A stretch of DNA of 64,000 nt from Edwardsiella hoshinae NBRC 105699 = ATCC 33379 (GCF_000474215.1 NZ_BAUC01000008.1:1-64000); one strand, 5' to 3'; positions 43,947-56,993 are shown, numbered from the stretch's first letter. The notes: generated from the letters alone by a model not told the origin. Numbers and translations are program-made.

Positions 43947-44134
43947 CGTGCTGTCAGCCTGTTGGGGAGCAATACGGCAGCAATAATTGATCCTGACAGG
44001 CATTATCAAAATAGAAGAATTTACCACTAAATGGATTCCGCTGAATTTTGGTTTTTTTGATGATTCTCTCGGTTAACAAAAAAGCAACGACTTACAGTAG
44101 GCGCAGATAAAAATAACCTACAAGGAGTAGTGTA
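43947..44134. promoter_or_regulatory. Upstream region of pckA
   Basis: 188 bp, AT-rich in the pckA-proximal part (TTTTGGTTTTTTTGATGATTC). E. coli pckA responds to CRP-cAMP, but no convincing CRP site was seen here. No terminator was recognised for the rhodanese gene. Confidence 0.4.
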
Positions 44135-45754
44135 ATGCATGCCTCTGGCTTAACCGCAGCTGATCTCGCCTCCTATGGCATCACTGATGTTACTGAAATT
44201 GTTTATAATCCCGATTACGACCTCTTGTTTAAAGAAGAGACCGCCCCCGGCCTGCAAGGTTATGAGCGCGGCACCGTTACCACATTAGGTGCCGTCGCCG
44301 TAGACACCGGCATCTTCACCGGACGCTCCCCCAAGGATAAATACCTAGTACGCGATGACACCACGCGCGACACCGTTTGGTGGTCTGATCAAGGTAAAGG
44401 TAAGAACGACAATCATCCCTTATCTCCCGAAATATGGCAGCATCTCAAAGGGTTGGTCACGCGCCAACTCGCGAACAAACGCCTGTTTGTGATCGATGCC
44501 TACTGCGGCGCTAACCCGGATAGCCGTCTGAAGGTGCGCTTCATCACCGAAGTCGCCTGGCAGGCTCATTTCGTCAAAAATATGTTTATCCGTCCCGACG
44601 CTGACGAATTAATCGATTTCGAACCCGACTTTATCGTGATGAACGGCGCCAAATGCACCAATCCGCAATGGCAAGAGCAGGGGCTGAACTCCGAAAACTT
44701 CGTCGCGTTTAACCTAACTGAGCGTATGCAATTAATCGGCGGGACCTGGTACGGCGGCGAGATGAAGAAAGGGATGTTCTCCATCATGAACTACCTGCTG
44801 CCGTTAAAAGGCATTGCCTCGATGCACTGTTCGGCCAATGTCGGTGAGCAAGGCGATGTGGCCATCTTCTTCGGTCTCTCCGGCACCGGGAAAACCACCC
44901 TCTCCACCGATCCCAAACGCCGTCTGATTGGCGACGATGAACATGGTTGGGACGACGATGGGGTGTTTAACTTCGAGGGCGGCTGCTACGCCAAGACCAT
45001 CAAGCTTTCCGCCGAGGCGGAGCCGGATATTTATCACGCCATCACGCGCGATGCCCTATTAGAAAACGTCACCGTCCTCGCCGATGGCAGCGTCGATTTC
45101 GATGACGGAAGCAAGACGGAAAACACCCGCGTCTCCTACCCCATCTATCATATTAAGAACATCGTAAAACCTGTCTCGAAAGCTGGTCATGCTAAGAAAG
45201 TGATCTTCCTGACTGCCGACGCCTTCGGCGTATTACCGCCGGTTTCTCGTCTAACCGCCGACCAGACTCAATACCATTTCCTGTCGGGCTTCACCGCCAA
45301 ACTGGCCGGTACCGAGCGCGGTGTGACCGAACCGACGCCGACTTTCTCCGCCTGCTTCGGCGCCGCATTCCTCACTCTACACCCGACCCAATACGCTGAG
45401 GTCTTAGTGAAACGGATGCAAGCCGCTGGCGCTCAGGCCTACCTGGTTAACACGGGCTGGAACGGGAGCGGGAAACGCATTTCAATCAAGGATACGCGCG
45501 CGATCATTGACGCCATCCTCAACGGTGATATCGATCAGGTAGAGACGTTCACCCTACCCATCTTTAATCTGGCGGTTCCGACCTCGCTACCCGGCGTCAA
45601 TCCGGCGATCCTCGATCCGCGCGCTACCTACGCCACCCCAGCGATATGGCAAGAGAAGGCGCAGGATCTGGCCCAGCGCTTTATCACTAACTTCGATAAG
45701 TACACCGACACGCCTGCCGGTGCCGCGCTGGTTCACGCCGGCCCACAATGTTAA
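44135..45754 (+). CDS. pckA: Phosphoenolpyruvate carboxykinase (ATP)
   Basis: Gluconeogenic conversion of oxaloacetate and ATP to PEP and CO2. 539 aa, near the E. coli length (540). Motifs: GRSPKDKY (residues 65-72), the kinase-1a P-loop [11 protein letters not shown] near 248, and FEGGCYAK near 283. AAGGAG lies 7 nt upstream of the ATG. In E. coli yhgE lies between hslO and pckA; here the cytochrome locus takes its place. Confidence 0.97.
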   Translation: MHASGLTAADLASYGITDVTEIVYNPDYDLLFKEETAPGLQGYERGTVTTLGAVAVDTGIFTGRSPKDKYLVRDDTTRDTVWWSDQGKGKNDNHPLSPEIWQHLKGLVTRQLANKRLFVIDAYCGANPDSRLKVRFITEVAWQAHFVKNMFIRPDADELIDFEPDFIVMNGAKCTNPQWQEQGLNSENFVAFNLTERMQLIGGTWYGGEMKKGMFSIMNYLLPLKGIASMHCSANVGEQGDVAIFFGLSGTGKTTLSTDPKRRLIGDDEHGWDDDGVFNFEGGCYAKTIKLSAEAEPDIYHAITRDALLENVTVLADGSVDFDDGSKTENTRVSYPIYHIKNIVKPVSKAGHAKKVIFLTADAFGVLPPVSRLTADQTQYHFLSGFTAKLAGTERGVTEPTPTFSACFGAAFLTLHPTQYAEVLVKRMQAAGAQAYLVNTGWNGSGKRISIKDTRAIIDAILNGDIDQVETFTLPIFNLAVPTSLPGVNPAILDPRATYATPAIWQEKAQDLAQRFITNFDKYTDTPAGAALVHAGPQC

Positions 45755-45794
45755 CCGTATGACGGCGTCGATAACGATCGCCGCGAGGCGCTAG

Positions 45795-45827
45795 AAAAAA
45801 GAGGATGCCCAAAGGCATCCTCTTTTT
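45795..45827. terminator. Bidirectional terminator between pckA and envZ
   Basis: AAAAAAGAGGATGCC, loop CAAA, GGCATCCTCTTTTT. A strong stem with A and T runs on both sides; ends pckA on the plus and envZ on the minus strand. Confidence 0.93.
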
Positions 45828-45842
45828 ACTTTGGCACCGTCG

Positions 45843-47944
<2,102 letters not shown>

Positions 47945-48293
47945 GGTGTACTCCCAAAGGCAGAAAGCCCGGCGCTTGTCTATATATCTGTATGTGTAGT
48001 CAGGTTATCGCCCGCCAGAATAGCGCGCGCCCGCGTAGCGATCTATTGTCAGAAAACTCGCTTTATTCAAACAGCAGATAATGGTTTATATTCTAGCCTA
48101 AATTGTTACAAAGGTTATTTATCTTATGGTTACGCTAGGTTGGCCGCACTATCGCGCCAATTATTCGCCCGCGCTGGCAAAATGCGTTAGGCTGTGGCGC
48201 AGCGCTATCCACCGTAGCGCGCCGGGCAAGACGATGCAATGCGGCATCGGGCAATATGGCATCCCGGCGTCCTCCATTTTCAGGTTATGACAG
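47945..48293. other. Divergent intergenic region ompR-greB
   Basis: 349 bp with the promoters of the ompR-envZ operon and of greB. It is AT-rich around 48050-48125. No gene, terminator or named site could be supported. Confidence 0.5.
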
Positions 48294-48770
48294 ATGAAAA
48301 CCCCGCTGATTACCCGAGAAGGTTACGACAAACTCAAACAGGAGCTGGACTACTTGTGGCGCGAAGAGCGCCCGGAGGTCACCAAGAAAGTGACTTGGGC
48401 CGCCAGTCTCGGCGATCGCAGTGAGAACGCCGACTATCAATACAACAAGAAACGCCTGCGTGAAATCGATCGCCGGGTCCGCTATCTACGCAAATGCATG
48501 TCGATACTGAAAATCGTCGACTATTCCCCTCAACAGGATGGCAAGGTCTTCTTCGGTGCGTGGGTCGAGGTCGAAAACGATGATGGGCTGACCAAACGTT
48601 TCCGCATCGTCGGCTATGATGAAATCTTTGGCCGTAACGACTATATCTCCATTGACTCACCGATGGCGCGCGCCCTGTTGAAGAAAGAGGTTGGCGACGC
48701 AGCCACCGTTATCACGCCGTCTGGCGAGGCGGTGTGGTATGTCAACGCCATCGAGTATGCCAAAGCCTAA
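48294..48770 (+). CDS. greB: Transcript cleavage factor GreB
   Basis: Rescues backtracked RNA polymerase by stimulating RNA cleavage. 158 aa, as in E. coli. The N-terminal coiled coil (residues 1-75) has the tip acidic residues in [20 protein letters not shown]; the C-terminal FKBP-like globular domain follows. It precedes yhgF on the same strand by 112 nt. Confidence 0.96.
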   Translation: MKTPLITREGYDKLKQELDYLWREERPEVTKKVTWAASLGDRSENADYQYNKKRLREIDRRVRYLRKCMSILKIVDYSPQQDGKVFFGAWVEVENDDGLTKRFRIVGYDEIFGRNDYISIDSPMARALLKKEVGDAATVITPSGEAVWYVNAIEYAKA

Positions 48771-48882
48771 CCGCTCTCCCGCCACGCCAGCCGCCTATCG
48801 CTGGCGCGGTACTGGTATTTTCACGCTCGGCTCCGTATCACGGGGCCTGGCTTTTATCCATCAAGACGATCTATCTAACGCT

Positions 48883-51222
48883 ATGAATGATGCATTAAGC
48901 CGCATTATCGCAACTGAACTTCAGGCGCGCACCGAGCAGGTTGACGCCGCCATTCGCCTCCTGGACGAAGGCAACACGGTACCGTTTATCGCGCGCTATC
49001 GGAAAGAGGCCACCGGTGGGTTGGACGATACCCAACTGCGTCAACTCGAAAGCCGCCTGATCTATCTGCGCGAACTGGAAGAGCGCCGCGCTACCATTCT
49101 CAAGTCCATCACTGAACAGGGTAAATTAAACAGCGCGCTGGAAGCCTCGATCCTGGCCACGCAGAGCAAGACTGAACTGGAAGACCTCTATCTACCCTAT
49201 AAACCCAAACGCCGTACACGTGGACAGATAGCCATCGAAGCCGGACTGGAGCCGTTGGCCGAGACGCTGTGGCAACAGCCACAACACGATCCCCAAGCGC
49301 TGGCTATGCAGTATATCGACGCCGCTAAGGGTGTGGCTGACGCCAAGGCCGCCTTAGATGGCGCCCGTTACATCCTGATGGAGCGTTTCGCCGAGGATGC
49401 CGCGCTGCTGGCCAAAGTCCGCGATTACCTGTGGAAAAACGCGCATCTGGTTGCGCGTGTCAGCGAAGGCAAGGCCGAGGAAGGGGCGAAATTCCGCGAT
49501 TACTTCGATCACCACGAACCGCTCGCTAGCGTCCCCTCACACCGTGCGCTAGCCATGTTCCGTGGCCGCAATGAGGGAATTTTGCAGTTGTCCCTCAATC
49601 CCGATCCCCAGTTCGACGAACCGCCGCGGGAAAGCTATGGCGAGCAGCTTATCGCCGATCACCTCGGGTTACGCCTGGCCCACGCGCCGGCGGATGCCTG
49701 GCGTAAGGCGGTGGTTAGTTGGACCTGGCGCGTCAAGGTGTTGCTGCACCTGGAGACCGAATTGATGACGGCCCTACGCGAACGCGCGGAAGAGGAGGCG
49801 ATCAACGTCTTCGCCCGTAACCTCCACGATCTGCTGATGGCGGCACCGGCCGGACTGCGCGCCACCATGGGTCTGGATCCCGGCTTGCGTACCGGGGTCA
49901 AAGTGGCCGTGGTCGATGCCACCGGTAAGCTGGTCGCTACCGATACCATTTACCCGCACACCGGACAAAGCGCCAAGGCGGCGGCCAGTGTCGCCCATCT
50001 GTGCCAAAAGCATGGCGTCGAGCTAGTCGCCATCGGTAACGGCACCGCCTCGCGTGAAACAGATCGCTTCTATGCCGAGGTCCAACGCCAATACCCGCAG
50101 GTAACGGCGCAAAAGGTGATCGTCAGCGAGGCTGGCGCCTCGGTCTATTCCGCCTCGGAACTGGCCGCACAAGAGTTCCCCGACCTGGACGTCTCGCTGC
50201 GTGGCGCGGTTTCCATCGCCCGTCGTCTGCAAGATCCGTTGGCGGAACTGGTGAAGATCGATCCCAAATCCATCGGAGTGGGTCAGTATCAACACGATGT
50301 CAGCCAAAGCCTGTTGGCGCGCAAGCTGGATGCGGTCGTAGAAGACTGTGTTAACGCCGTGGGCGTCGATCTGAATACCGCTTCGGTCGCCTTGCTAACC
50401 CGCGTCGCCGGTCTATCGCGCCTGATGGCGCAAAACATCGTCGCCTGGCGCGACGCCAATGGTCGCTTCACTAACCGCGAACAACTGCTCAAGGTCAGTC
50501 GCCTCGGGCCCAAAGCTTTCGAACAGTGTGCCGGTTTCCTGCGTATTACCCATGGCGATAACCCGCTGGATGCGTCAACGGTGCACCCCGAGGCCTACCC
50601 GGTAGTTGAGCGCATCCTGGCGAAAACTGAGCAGAGTCTGGCGCTATTGATGGGTAACCCGGACGCGCTACGCGGCCTGAGCGCCAAGGACTTTACCGAT
50701 GAGCGTTTCGGCGTCCCGACCGTCAGCGATATCCTACGTGAGTTGGAGAAACCAGGGCGCGACCCACGCCCGGAGTTCAAGACCGCCACCTTCGCCGAGG
50801 GGGTCGAAACCCTGAACGATCTGAGCGTCGGTATGATCCTGGAGGGCTGTGTCACCAACGTCACCAACTTCGGTGCTTTTGTCGATATCGGTGTACATCA
50901 GGATGGCTTGGTACATATCTCCTCCCTCGCCCACAAGTTTGTCGACGACCCGCATAAGGTGGTCAAGGCGGGTGATATCGTCAAGGTCAAGGTGCTAGAG
51001 GTCGACTTGGAGCGTAAGCGTATCGCCTTAACCATGCGCTTAGACGAGCAGCCGGGCGAGAGTGGTAGCCGACGGCCAATGGCTGAGCGCAACGGTGAGC
51101 GAGCCCGCCCGTCATCGCGCCCGACACGGCACCCTCAGGGACGTAACGAGCGTAGCGCCAGTAGCAGCAACAGCGCCATGGGTGATGCGTTAGCGGCGGC
51201 ACTGGGTAAACTGAAACGCTGA
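48883..51222 (+). CDS. yhgF: Tex-family RNA-binding protein YhgF
   Basis: Tex-type transcription accessory protein, 779 aa (E. coli 773). Helical N-terminal domain; YqgF/RNase-H-like domain (about 330-440, [15 protein letters not shown]); helix-hairpin-helix region (about 500-570); S1 RNA-binding domain (about 650-720, [21 protein letters not shown]); then a Ser/Arg-rich tail. ATG 48883 matches the family N-terminus ([10 protein letters not shown]); the in-frame ORF reaching into greB is rejected. The Shine-Dalgarno is weak. Confidence 0.94.
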   Translation: MNDALSRIIATELQARTEQVDAAIRLLDEGNTVPFIARYRKEATGGLDDTQLRQLESRLIYLRELEERRATILKSITEQGKLNSALEASILATQSKTELEDLYLPYKPKRRTRGQIAIEAGLEPLAETLWQQPQHDPQALAMQYIDAAKGVADAKAALDGARYILMERFAEDAALLAKVRDYLWKNAHLVARVSEGKAEEGAKFRDYFDHHEPLASVPSHRALAMFRGRNEGILQLSLNPDPQFDEPPRESYGEQLIADHLGLRLAHAPADAWRKAVVSWTWRVKVLLHLETELMTALRERAEEEAINVFARNLHDLLMAAPAGLRATMGLDPGLRTGVKVAVVDATGKLVATDTIYPHTGQSAKAAASVAHLCQKHGVELVAIGNGTASRETDRFYAEVQRQYPQVTAQKVIVSEAGASVYSASELAAQEFPDLDVSLRGAVSIARRLQDPLAELVKIDPKSIGVGQYQHDVSQSLLARKLDAVVEDCVNAVGVDLNTASVALLTRVAGLSRLMAQNIVAWRDANGRFTNREQLLKVSRLGPKAFEQCAGFLRITHGDNPLDASTVHPEAYPVVERILAKTEQSLALLMGNPDALRGLSAKDFTDERFGVPTVSDILRELEKPGRDPRPEFKTATFAEGVETLNDLSVGMILEGCVTNVTNFGAFVDIGVHQDGLVHISSLAHKFVDDPHKVVKAGDIVKVKVLEVDLERKRIALTMRLDEQPGESGSRRPMAERNGERARPSSRPTRHPQGRNERSASSSNSAMGDALAAALGKLKR

Positions 51223-51229
51223 GTTCGCG

Positions 51230-51259
51230 GGTCACGCCCTCTCGTAAGAGGGCGTGACC
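51230..51259 (+). terminator. Perfect 12-bp hairpin after yhgF
   Basis: GGTCACGCCCTC (51230-51241), loop TCGTAA, GAGGGCGTGACC (51248-51259). A very stable stem 8 nt after the yhgF stop, but with no U-run behind it. It may be a Rho-type or RNA-protection end. Confidence 0.6.
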
Positions 51260-51841
51260 AATATCACAAAATACAAATCTAAATGAGACGCCATCGCAAT
51301 CTCAGCTGCGCATGCGCTGTCAATCGCATAAAAAAGTGAATAAGTTGTTACGTTCGAGCATTAAAACACGTATACCGCATCGGCCATAACACAACCGCCA
51401 TCGCGATGCTCTGCCAGAATACATGCCAGATGTTTAAAGATATCCATATGATAAAAAACAATAAAAAAATAATTTTCGGTTGGCTATTTGCCACAATCTT
51501 CTCGCCGCATCGTTAAGCACGCCAAAAGACCCTACAAAAAGCAGGTACATATCGTTAACCTTTTTAACGAATGATTCTCATTTGCTGTATTGCTAAAATA
51601 GTGCTAAAACACAGCCATGGTACAGGTTATGTACCGCGTTACCATGCCGATGTCATCGACACGCGTCGCATGACGTTTAGTGCCAAATGCGGATGCAAAT
51701 AGTTATCAATTTAATTATACTACGTATTGACTGGCATGCAGGCATCAACTTGCTGAATGTCGTAAGTATGCCGCAGCGTATCATTGCACCTCCGCACGCC
51801 GGCCCAACGCAATGACTGTCGTAACAAGTAAGAAGGTTTAT
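51260..51841. other. Long AT-rich regulatory region upstream of feoA
   Basis: About 580 bp, low in G+C, without a convincing ORF. It holds a Fur-like box at 51567-51585. A weak FNR-like site is seen on the minus strand at 51696-51709 (TTGATAACTATTTG; 7 of 10 consensus bases). E. coli feo is controlled by Fur and FNR. Confidence 0.55.
51567..51585. promoter_or_regulatory. Fur box upstream of feoABC
   Basis: ACGAATGATTCTCATTTGC; its complement GCAAATGAGAATCATTCGT matches the 19-bp Fur consensus at 13 positions, including the core AATGA-AATCATT. It lies about 256 bp upstream of feoA. Confidence 0.65.
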
Positions 51842-52123
51842 ATGCACCAGCTTCTTCCGGGTCATCAATACAAAATTCTCGGCTTCTCGCCGTCCATCAG
51901 CCCCGCCTATCGCCAAAAACTACTCTCGCTGGGGTTCCTACCAGGCGCACCTTTTACGGTGGTACGCATCGCTCCGCTGGGTGACCCGATTGAAGTGAAG
52001 GCTCGCCGAGTCAGCTTGGTCTTACGGAAAAAAGATCTCGCGTTGCTCAACATCGAGCCGCTGGAGCAGGCGCGGCATGCCGCACACGACGCCGCACCGG
52101 CTGCTGCCGTCGGCGCGCAATAA
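51842..52123 (+). CDS. feoA: Ferrous iron transport protein A
   Basis: Small SH3-like cytoplasmic protein required with FeoB for Fe(II) uptake. 93 aa against 75 in E. coli; the extra residues are an Ala/His-rich tail ([17 protein letters not shown]). Core motif [22 protein letters not shown] is conserved. ATG 51842 follows AAGGT at 4-5 nt; an upstream in-frame ATG at 51812 is less likely. Confidence 0.93.
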   Translation: MHQLLPGHQYKILGFSPSISPAYRQKLLSLGFLPGAPFTVVRIAPLGDPIEVKARRVSLVLRKKDLALLNIEPLEQARHAAHDAAPAAAVGAQ

Positions 52124-52225
52124 TACATCCACGCCCCCTTACCACAGGGCGGCAACATGTTTATGGGATAGCGCGGGTTATCGACACCCGTGCCGGTGTC
52201 AGTCTTGGCCAAAAAACAGTAAATT

Positions 52226-54541
52226 ATGAAACAATTGACCATCGGGTTAATCGGTAACCCCAACTCAGGGAAAACGACGTTATTCAACCAGTTGACTGGC
52301 GCTCGTCAGCGTGTCGGCAATTGGGCTGGCGTCACCGTCGAACGTAAAGAGGGGCAATTCAACACGCCGGAACATCAGGTCAAGCTGGTCGACCTGCCCG
52401 GGACCTACTCGTTGACCACCATCTCCGAGCAAACGTCGCTTGATGAGCAGATCGCCTGCCACTACATCCTCAGCGGTGATGCGGATCTGATCATCAACGT
52501 GGTGGATGCCTCCAATCTGGAGCGTAACCTCTACCTGACCCTACAACTGCTAGAACTAGGTATTCCCTGCATCGTCGCGCTCAATATGTTGGATATTGCC
52601 CGTAGCCAACAGATCGAGATCGATATTGACGCACTCTCCAAGCGACTCGGCTGTCCGGTGATCCCGATGGTTTCCACCCGTAGCGAAGGCGTGTGCGCCC
52701 TGAAGCGTGCCATCGACATGCCGCCAGTCTGCGCGGTCGAGGCATTGGTCGATTATCCGCAACTGTTGCTCAATCAGGTCGACCGTCTGTCGCAGGTCAT
52801 GCCCGATTCCCTGACCATGCAACAACGCCGCTGGATCGCCCTGCAACTCTTAGAAGGCGACATCTATAGCTCATCACGAGCCAGCAATGCCCTGGCATTA
52901 TTGCCCGAGGTACGCGAAACCCTGCAACGCACCTTGCAAGACGATCCGGCGCTGATCATCGCCAACGCACGCTATCAAAGCATCACCGATATCTGTGATG
53001 CGGTCAGCAACAGCCAACAGGCCCAACCTAACCGCCTGACGGAAAAACTAGACCGGGTGATCCTCAACCGCTGGCTGGGGATCCCTATCTTCCTCTTGGT
53101 GATGTACCTGATGTTCCTGCTGGCCATCAACATCGGCGGAGCATTACAACCGCTGTTCGACATCGGCTCCGCTACCCTGTTTATTCAGGGTATTCAGTGG
53201 TTGGGCGCCACGTTAAACTTCCCCGATTGGCTCACCATCTTCCTGGCCCAGGGCGTCGGAGGCGGTATCAATACCGTCCTACCGTTAGTGCCACAGATCG
53301 GCATGATGTATCTCTTCCTCTCTTTCCTGGAAGACTCCGGCTATATGGCCCGTGCCGCCTTCGTGGTCGACCGTATGATGCAGGCGTTAGGCTTGCCGGG
53401 GAAATCGTTCGTCCCATTGATCGTCGGCTTCGGCTGTAACGTCCCGTCGGTGATGGGAGCCCGAACCCTGGATGCGCCACGTGAACGGCTAATCACCGTG
53501 CTGATGGCGCCCTTCATGTCTTGCGGTGCCCGTCTGGCTATCTTCGCTGTCTTCTCCGCCGCCTTCTTCGGACAGAATGGTGCCTTCGTGGTGTTCTCGC
53601 TCTACCTGCTGGGCATTGTCATGGCGATCCTGACCGGGCTGATGCTGAAGCACACCCTGATGCGCGGCGATGCCTCGCCCTTCGTGATGGAGATGCCGGT
53701 CTACCATGTGCCGCATCTGAAGAGCCTGCTGCTGCAAACCTGGCAGCGCCTGAAGGCATTCGTAGTCCGAGCCGGACGCGTCATCATCATCGTCAGTATC
53801 GTCATCGGAGCGCTAAACAGTTTCTCCTTTAGCGGTAAGCCAGTCAGCGATCTCAACGATTCGGCGCTGGCGGCGACCAGTAAAGTGTTAACACCGCTGC
53901 TGCAACCGATCGGCGTCAAAGAGGACAACTGGCAAGCGACTGTCGGCCTGATCACCGGGGCGATGGCGAAAGAGGTGGTGGTCGGTACACTGAATACCCT
54001 GTACACCGCCGAACATATCAATGAAGAGGAGTTCGATGCGCAAAGCTACAGCCTGGTCGGTGGACTGAAAGAGGCGCTGGATGAAACCTGGCAGGGCCTG
54101 AAGGACACATTCAGCATCAGCGTACTCTCCAACCCGATCGAGGCCAGTAAGGGTGACGGTGAGATGGGTAGCAGCTCCATGGGAGTAATGAGCAGTAAGT
54201 TTGGTAGCATCAGCGCCGCCTATGCGTACCTGATCTTCGTCCTGCTGTATGTTCCCTGTGTCTCGGTCATGGGGGCTATCGCCCGCGAAAGTAGCCGCGG
54301 CTGGATGCTGTTCTCCATCGGTTGGGGACTGAATGTAGCTTACTCACTGGCGACCCTGTACTACCAGGTGGTGAACTTCAACGCTCATCCCGATTACAGC
54401 TTGATCGCTATCAGCGCCGTCATCGTGTTCAACCTGGCACTGCTGGTCATACTGCGCCGCTCCCGCGATCGGGTCACTGTGCGCTTGAGCAACGTTGCCA
54501 GTGCCAGCTGCTGCTGCAATAACCGTGGCAACTGCCACTAA
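52226..54541 (+). CDS. feoB: Fe(II) transporter FeoB
   Basis: 771 aa (E. coli 773). An N-terminal G-protein domain has G1 GNPNSGKTT at residues 10-18, G3 DLPGTYSL and G4 NMLD; a spacer (GDI) domain and an inner-membrane transporter part of about eight helices follow, with two Gate motifs (GFGCNVPSVMGARTL and PCVSVMGAIARE). The C-terminus is Cys-rich (ASCCCNNRGNCH). The gap to feoA is 102 nt and holds a GACACC/GGTGTC stem. Confidence 0.97.
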   Translation: MKQLTIGLIGNPNSGKTTLFNQLTGARQRVGNWAGVTVERKEGQFNTPEHQVKLVDLPGTYSLTTISEQTSLDEQIACHYILSGDADLIINVVDASNLERNLYLTLQLLELGIPCIVALNMLDIARSQQIEIDIDALSKRLGCPVIPMVSTRSEGVCALKRAIDMPPVCAVEALVDYPQLLLNQVDRLSQVMPDSLTMQQRRWIALQLLEGDIYSSSRASNALALLPEVRETLQRTLQDDPALIIANARYQSITDICDAVSNSQQAQPNRLTEKLDRVILNRWLGIPIFLLVMYLMFLLAINIGGALQPLFDIGSATLFIQGIQWLGATLNFPDWLTIFLAQGVGGGINTVLPLVPQIGMMYLFLSFLEDSGYMARAAFVVDRMMQALGLPGKSFVPLIVGFGCNVPSVMGARTLDAPRERLITVLMAPFMSCGARLAIFAVFSAAFFGQNGAFVVFSLYLLGIVMAILTGLMLKHTLMRGDASPFVMEMPVYHVPHLKSLLLQTWQRLKAFVVRAGRVIIIVSIVIGALNSFSFSGKPVSDLNDSALAATSKVLTPLLQPIGVKEDNWQATVGLITGAMAKEVVVGTLNTLYTAEHINEEEFDAQSYSLVGGLKEALDETWQGLKDTFSISVLSNPIEASKGDGEMGSSSMGVMSSKFGSISAAYAYLIFVLLYVPCVSVMGAIARESSRGWMLFSIGWGLNVAYSLATLYYQVVNFNAHPDYSLIAISAVIVFNLALLVILRRSRDRVTVRLSNVASASCCCNNRGNCH

Positions 54542-54562
54542 GCGGTGTAACGGAGCACGATC

Positions 54563-54808
54563 ATGACTACGTTGCTACAAGTCCGAGATACCGTTACGTT
54601 GCATGGACGCATCGAACTACAACGTCTATGCCGTGAGGTCGGTGGTACACCGGCCATGGTACGCGCCATGCTGGAACGCCTGGAGCAAATGGGCTGTGTA
54701 GAAAAGGTCGACGATATCGATAGCGGCTGCCTAAACGGCAGCTGCAAAAGCTGCCCCGAAGCACAGAGGAAATGCCAAACGCTCATCTACCAGGCTCGGA
54801 CGCGCTAA
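54563..54808 (+). CDS. feoC: FeoC family [Fe-S]-dependent regulator
   Basis: 81 aa winged-helix protein: DTVTLHGRIELQRLCREVGGTPAMVRAMLERLEQMG forms the HTH (about residues 8-44), and the cysteine cluster C-N-GSC-KSCPE...C is near residues 55-69. It is thought to stabilise FeoB or sense iron-sulfur status. It is third in feoABC and ends at a strong terminator. Confidence 0.93.
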   Translation: MTTLLQVRDTVTLHGRIELQRLCREVGGTPAMVRAMLERLEQMGCVEKVDDIDSGCLNGSCKSCPEAQRKCQTLIYQARTR

Positions 54809-54830
54809 ACACGTCCCACCAGCCGACTTC

Positions 54831-54857
54831 ACAGCCGCACATGCGGCTGTTTTTTTA
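54831..54857 (+). terminator. Terminator of feoABC
   Basis: ACAGCCGCA (54831-54839) pairs with TGCGGCTGT (54842-54850), then a T-run to 54857. Its last bases contain the bioH stop codon on the other strand. Confidence 0.92.
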
Positions 54858-55634
54858 TTCCGGCGTCAACGCGCCAGCAAAGTCGCACAACGCCGTACAG
54901 AATAGCTCGGGATGAGAGATAAAGGGCGCATGCGCCGCCGCAGGGAAAATCAGTGAATCTCCCTGCAACGCGAGCGCATCTACCCGTGATGCCACCCGAC
55001 GCGGCACCAAGCCATCCAGCGCGCCATAGAGACGCAGCCACGGCATCGTCACCTCACTTAACCGGGGACGCAGATCGGCAGCGCGCAATATCGCCAGCCC
55101 GGCGTTCAACACCGCAGATGAAGGCATCGGCTGCGCCAGCACCACCGACTTCAGGGTGCGAGCATCCTGGCGCGCACTCTCGCTGCCCAGAGTCTGCAAC
55201 GCCAGGAAACGTTCGACCGTACGCGAGAAGTCTGCATTCAGTTGCTGTTGAAAGCCCTGTAACACCGTACCGTTAATCCCCGGCCAGTCGGCCTGTGCCG
55301 TAAAACAAGGTGAGGAAGCCACGGTGACCAGCCCGCGCAAACGCCACGGTTGGCTCAGCGCCGCCATCATGGCTAACAACCCCCCCAGCGACCATCCTAG
55401 CCAGATGGCCTGCTGCGGCGCCTGTGCCAAGAGCTGTTGCGTCATCGCTTCCAGCGAAAAACTGGAGCTTGCCTCACTGCGACCATATCCTGGCAGATCG
55501 ACCACATGCAGACGAAACTGTGTGGAGAGCCGAGGCAAAATGCAACGCCAAACCTCGCCATTCAGCCCCCAACCGTGCAGCAGCACAAGATCGTGTTTCC
55601 CGCTCCCGCAACGATGCCAATACAGCGCGCTCAT
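54855..55634 (-). CDS. bioH: Pimeloyl-ACP methyl ester esterase BioH
   Basis: Hydrolyses pimeloyl-ACP methyl ester to make the biotin precursor pimeloyl-ACP. 259 aa alpha/beta hydrolase (E. coli 256). Catalytic triad S82 (GWSLGG), D207 (GALDGLV) and H235 (AHAPFI), all at the E. coli numbers. AAGGAG lies upstream of the ATG. Its stop codon sits inside the T-run of the converging feoC terminator. Divergent from gntX. Confidence 0.96.
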   Translation of the reverse strand: MSALYWHRCGSGKHDLVLLHGWGLNGEVWRCILPRLSTQFRLHVVDLPGYGRSEASSSFSLEAMTQQLLAQAPQQAIWLGWSLGGLLAMMAALSQPWRLRGLVTVASSPCFTAQADWPGINGTVLQGFQQQLNADFSRTVERFLALQTLGSESARQDARTLKSVVLAQPMPSSAVLNAGLAILRAADLRPRLSEVTMPWLRLYGALDGLVPRRVASRVDALALQGDSLIFPAAAHAPFISHPELFCTALCDFAGALTPE

Positions 55635-55678
55635 CGGTTATCGTCTCCTTTCATCTTGATCCTATCAGGAAAAGCCTC

Positions 55679-56359
55679 ATGGTATCACTTCATGGCCGCT
55701 GTGCGATCTGCCGCCTTCCACTACGCGCGCCTGTCGGTATCTGTAGCTCCTGCCGCCGAGCGCTCCCCCGCCCCCCGCCCTGCTGTCCACGCTGCGGCTT
55801 GCCCAGCACCGATCCCAGCCAACTCTGTGGTCGCTGTCTACAACGGCCGCCCCCCTGGCAACGGCTGATCTTTATCGGTGACTATCAACCGCCGCTGGCC
55901 ACCCTGATCCAGCGCTTCAAATACCGTGGCGAGTGGCCGCTGGCCTCCCCCTTGGCGCGTCTGATGTTGTTGCGCTATCTTCAGGTACGGCGCGGTCTGC
56001 TTACGACACGCCCCGACCTGCTGCTACCAGTCCCCCTGCACTGGCTACGTCACTGGCAGCGCGGCTACAATCAGTCTGCCGAACTGGCGCGCCCATTAGC
56101 TCACTGGCTACAGACAGATTACCACCCGTACTGGTTACGACGCGTTCGTTCGACACCGGCGCAACAGGGGCTAAGTGCCGCCGAGCGGCGGGGCAATCTG
56201 CGCGGCGCTTTCGTCTGCCATCCCGCCTTGGCCGGACGCCGCGTATTACTGGTCGATGACGTGATCACCACCGGCAGTACCTTAAGCGAAATCAGCCTAC
56301 AATTAATCGCACAAGGTGTGATGTCGGTAGAGGTTATCTGCCTGTGTCGCACCTTGTGA
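55679..56359 (+). CDS. gntX: GntX/ComF-type phosphoribosyltransferase-like protein
   Basis: 226 aa (E. coli 227), ComFC family, linked to use of DNA as a carbon source (also yhgH). N-terminal zinc-binding cysteine pairs (CAIC, CSSC, CPRC, CGRC; residues 8-62), then a PRTase-like domain with RVLLVDDVITTGSTLSE near residue 187. ATG 55679 fits the family start; an in-frame start at 55424 would overlap bioH and is rejected. hofMNOPQ in the same window belongs to the same process. Confidence 0.92.
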   Translation: MVSLHGRCAICRLPLRAPVGICSSCRRALPRPPPCCPRCGLPSTDPSQLCGRCLQRPPPWQRLIFIGDYQPPLATLIQRFKYRGEWPLASPLARLMLLRYLQVRRGLLTTRPDLLLPVPLHWLRHWQRGYNQSAELARPLAHWLQTDYHPYWLRRVRSTPAQQGLSAAERRGNLRGAFVCHPALAGRRVLLVDDVITTGSTLSEISLQLIAQGVMSVEVICLCRTL

Positions 56360-56417
56360 GCATTTTACGATCGGCGTATTATAACCGACCGGAGAAGTCA
56401 ACTATTGAGCAGATGCC

Positions 56418-56993
56418 ATGATCCGTATTACCGAAGCAGCGCAAGAGCACTTTGCCAAATTGCTGGCAAATCAGGAACCGGGGACTCAGATCCGGGTTTT
56501 TGTCATTAATCCCGGCACGCCCAACGCCGAATGCGGCGTCTCGTATTGTCCGCCGGATGCCGTCGAGGCCAATGATCATAAGCTGGATTTTGAACGGCTA
56601 AGCGCCTATGTCGACGAAATCAGTGCGCCGTTTCTGGAAGACGCCGAGATCGATTTCGTTACCGATCAGCTCGGTTCCCAACTAACCCTGAAGGCACCCA
56701 ACGCCAAGATGCGTAAGGTGGCCGACGATGCGCCGCTGATCGAGCGCGTGGAGTATATCCTGCAATCGCAGATCAACCCGCAACTGGCCGGCCATGGCGG
56801 TCGCGTCTCGCTAATGGAAATCACCGATGACGGCTATGCCATCCTACAATTTGGTGGCGGTTGTAACGGCTGCTCGATGGTGGATTACACCTTAAAAGAG
56901 GGGATCGAAAAAGAGTTGCTGCAACGCTTCCCAGAACTCAAAGGGGTGCGCGATCTGACCGAACACCAACGCGGCGATCACTCTTACTATTAA
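56418..56993 (+). CDS. nfuA: Fe/S biogenesis protein NfuA
   Basis: Scaffold or carrier of [4Fe-4S] clusters under stress. 191 aa as in E. coli. N-terminal degenerate A-type domain (1-100) and Nfu domain (110-190) with C149 and C152 in GGGCNGCS, which bind the bridging cluster. gntT, its E. coli neighbour, is absent; a GC-rich hairpin follows. Confidence 0.97.
   Translation: MIRITEAAQEHFAKLLANQEPGTQIRVFVINPGTPNAECGVSYCPPDAVEANDHKLDFERLSAYVDEISAPFLEDAEIDFVTDQLGSQLTLKAPNAKMRKVADDAPLIERVEYILQSQINPQLAGHGGRVSLMEITDDGYAILQFGGGCNGCSMVDYTLKEGIEKELLQRFPELKGVRDLTEHQRGDHSYY

Noticed and set aside
43947-44134. CRP site before pckA
   Set aside because: Expected from E. coli, but no TGTGA-N6-TCACA-like pair could be found by eye.
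48691-48882. yhgF start inside greB at 48691
   Set aside because: The added residues come from greB in another frame; ATG 48883 gives the family N-terminus [10 protein letters not shown].
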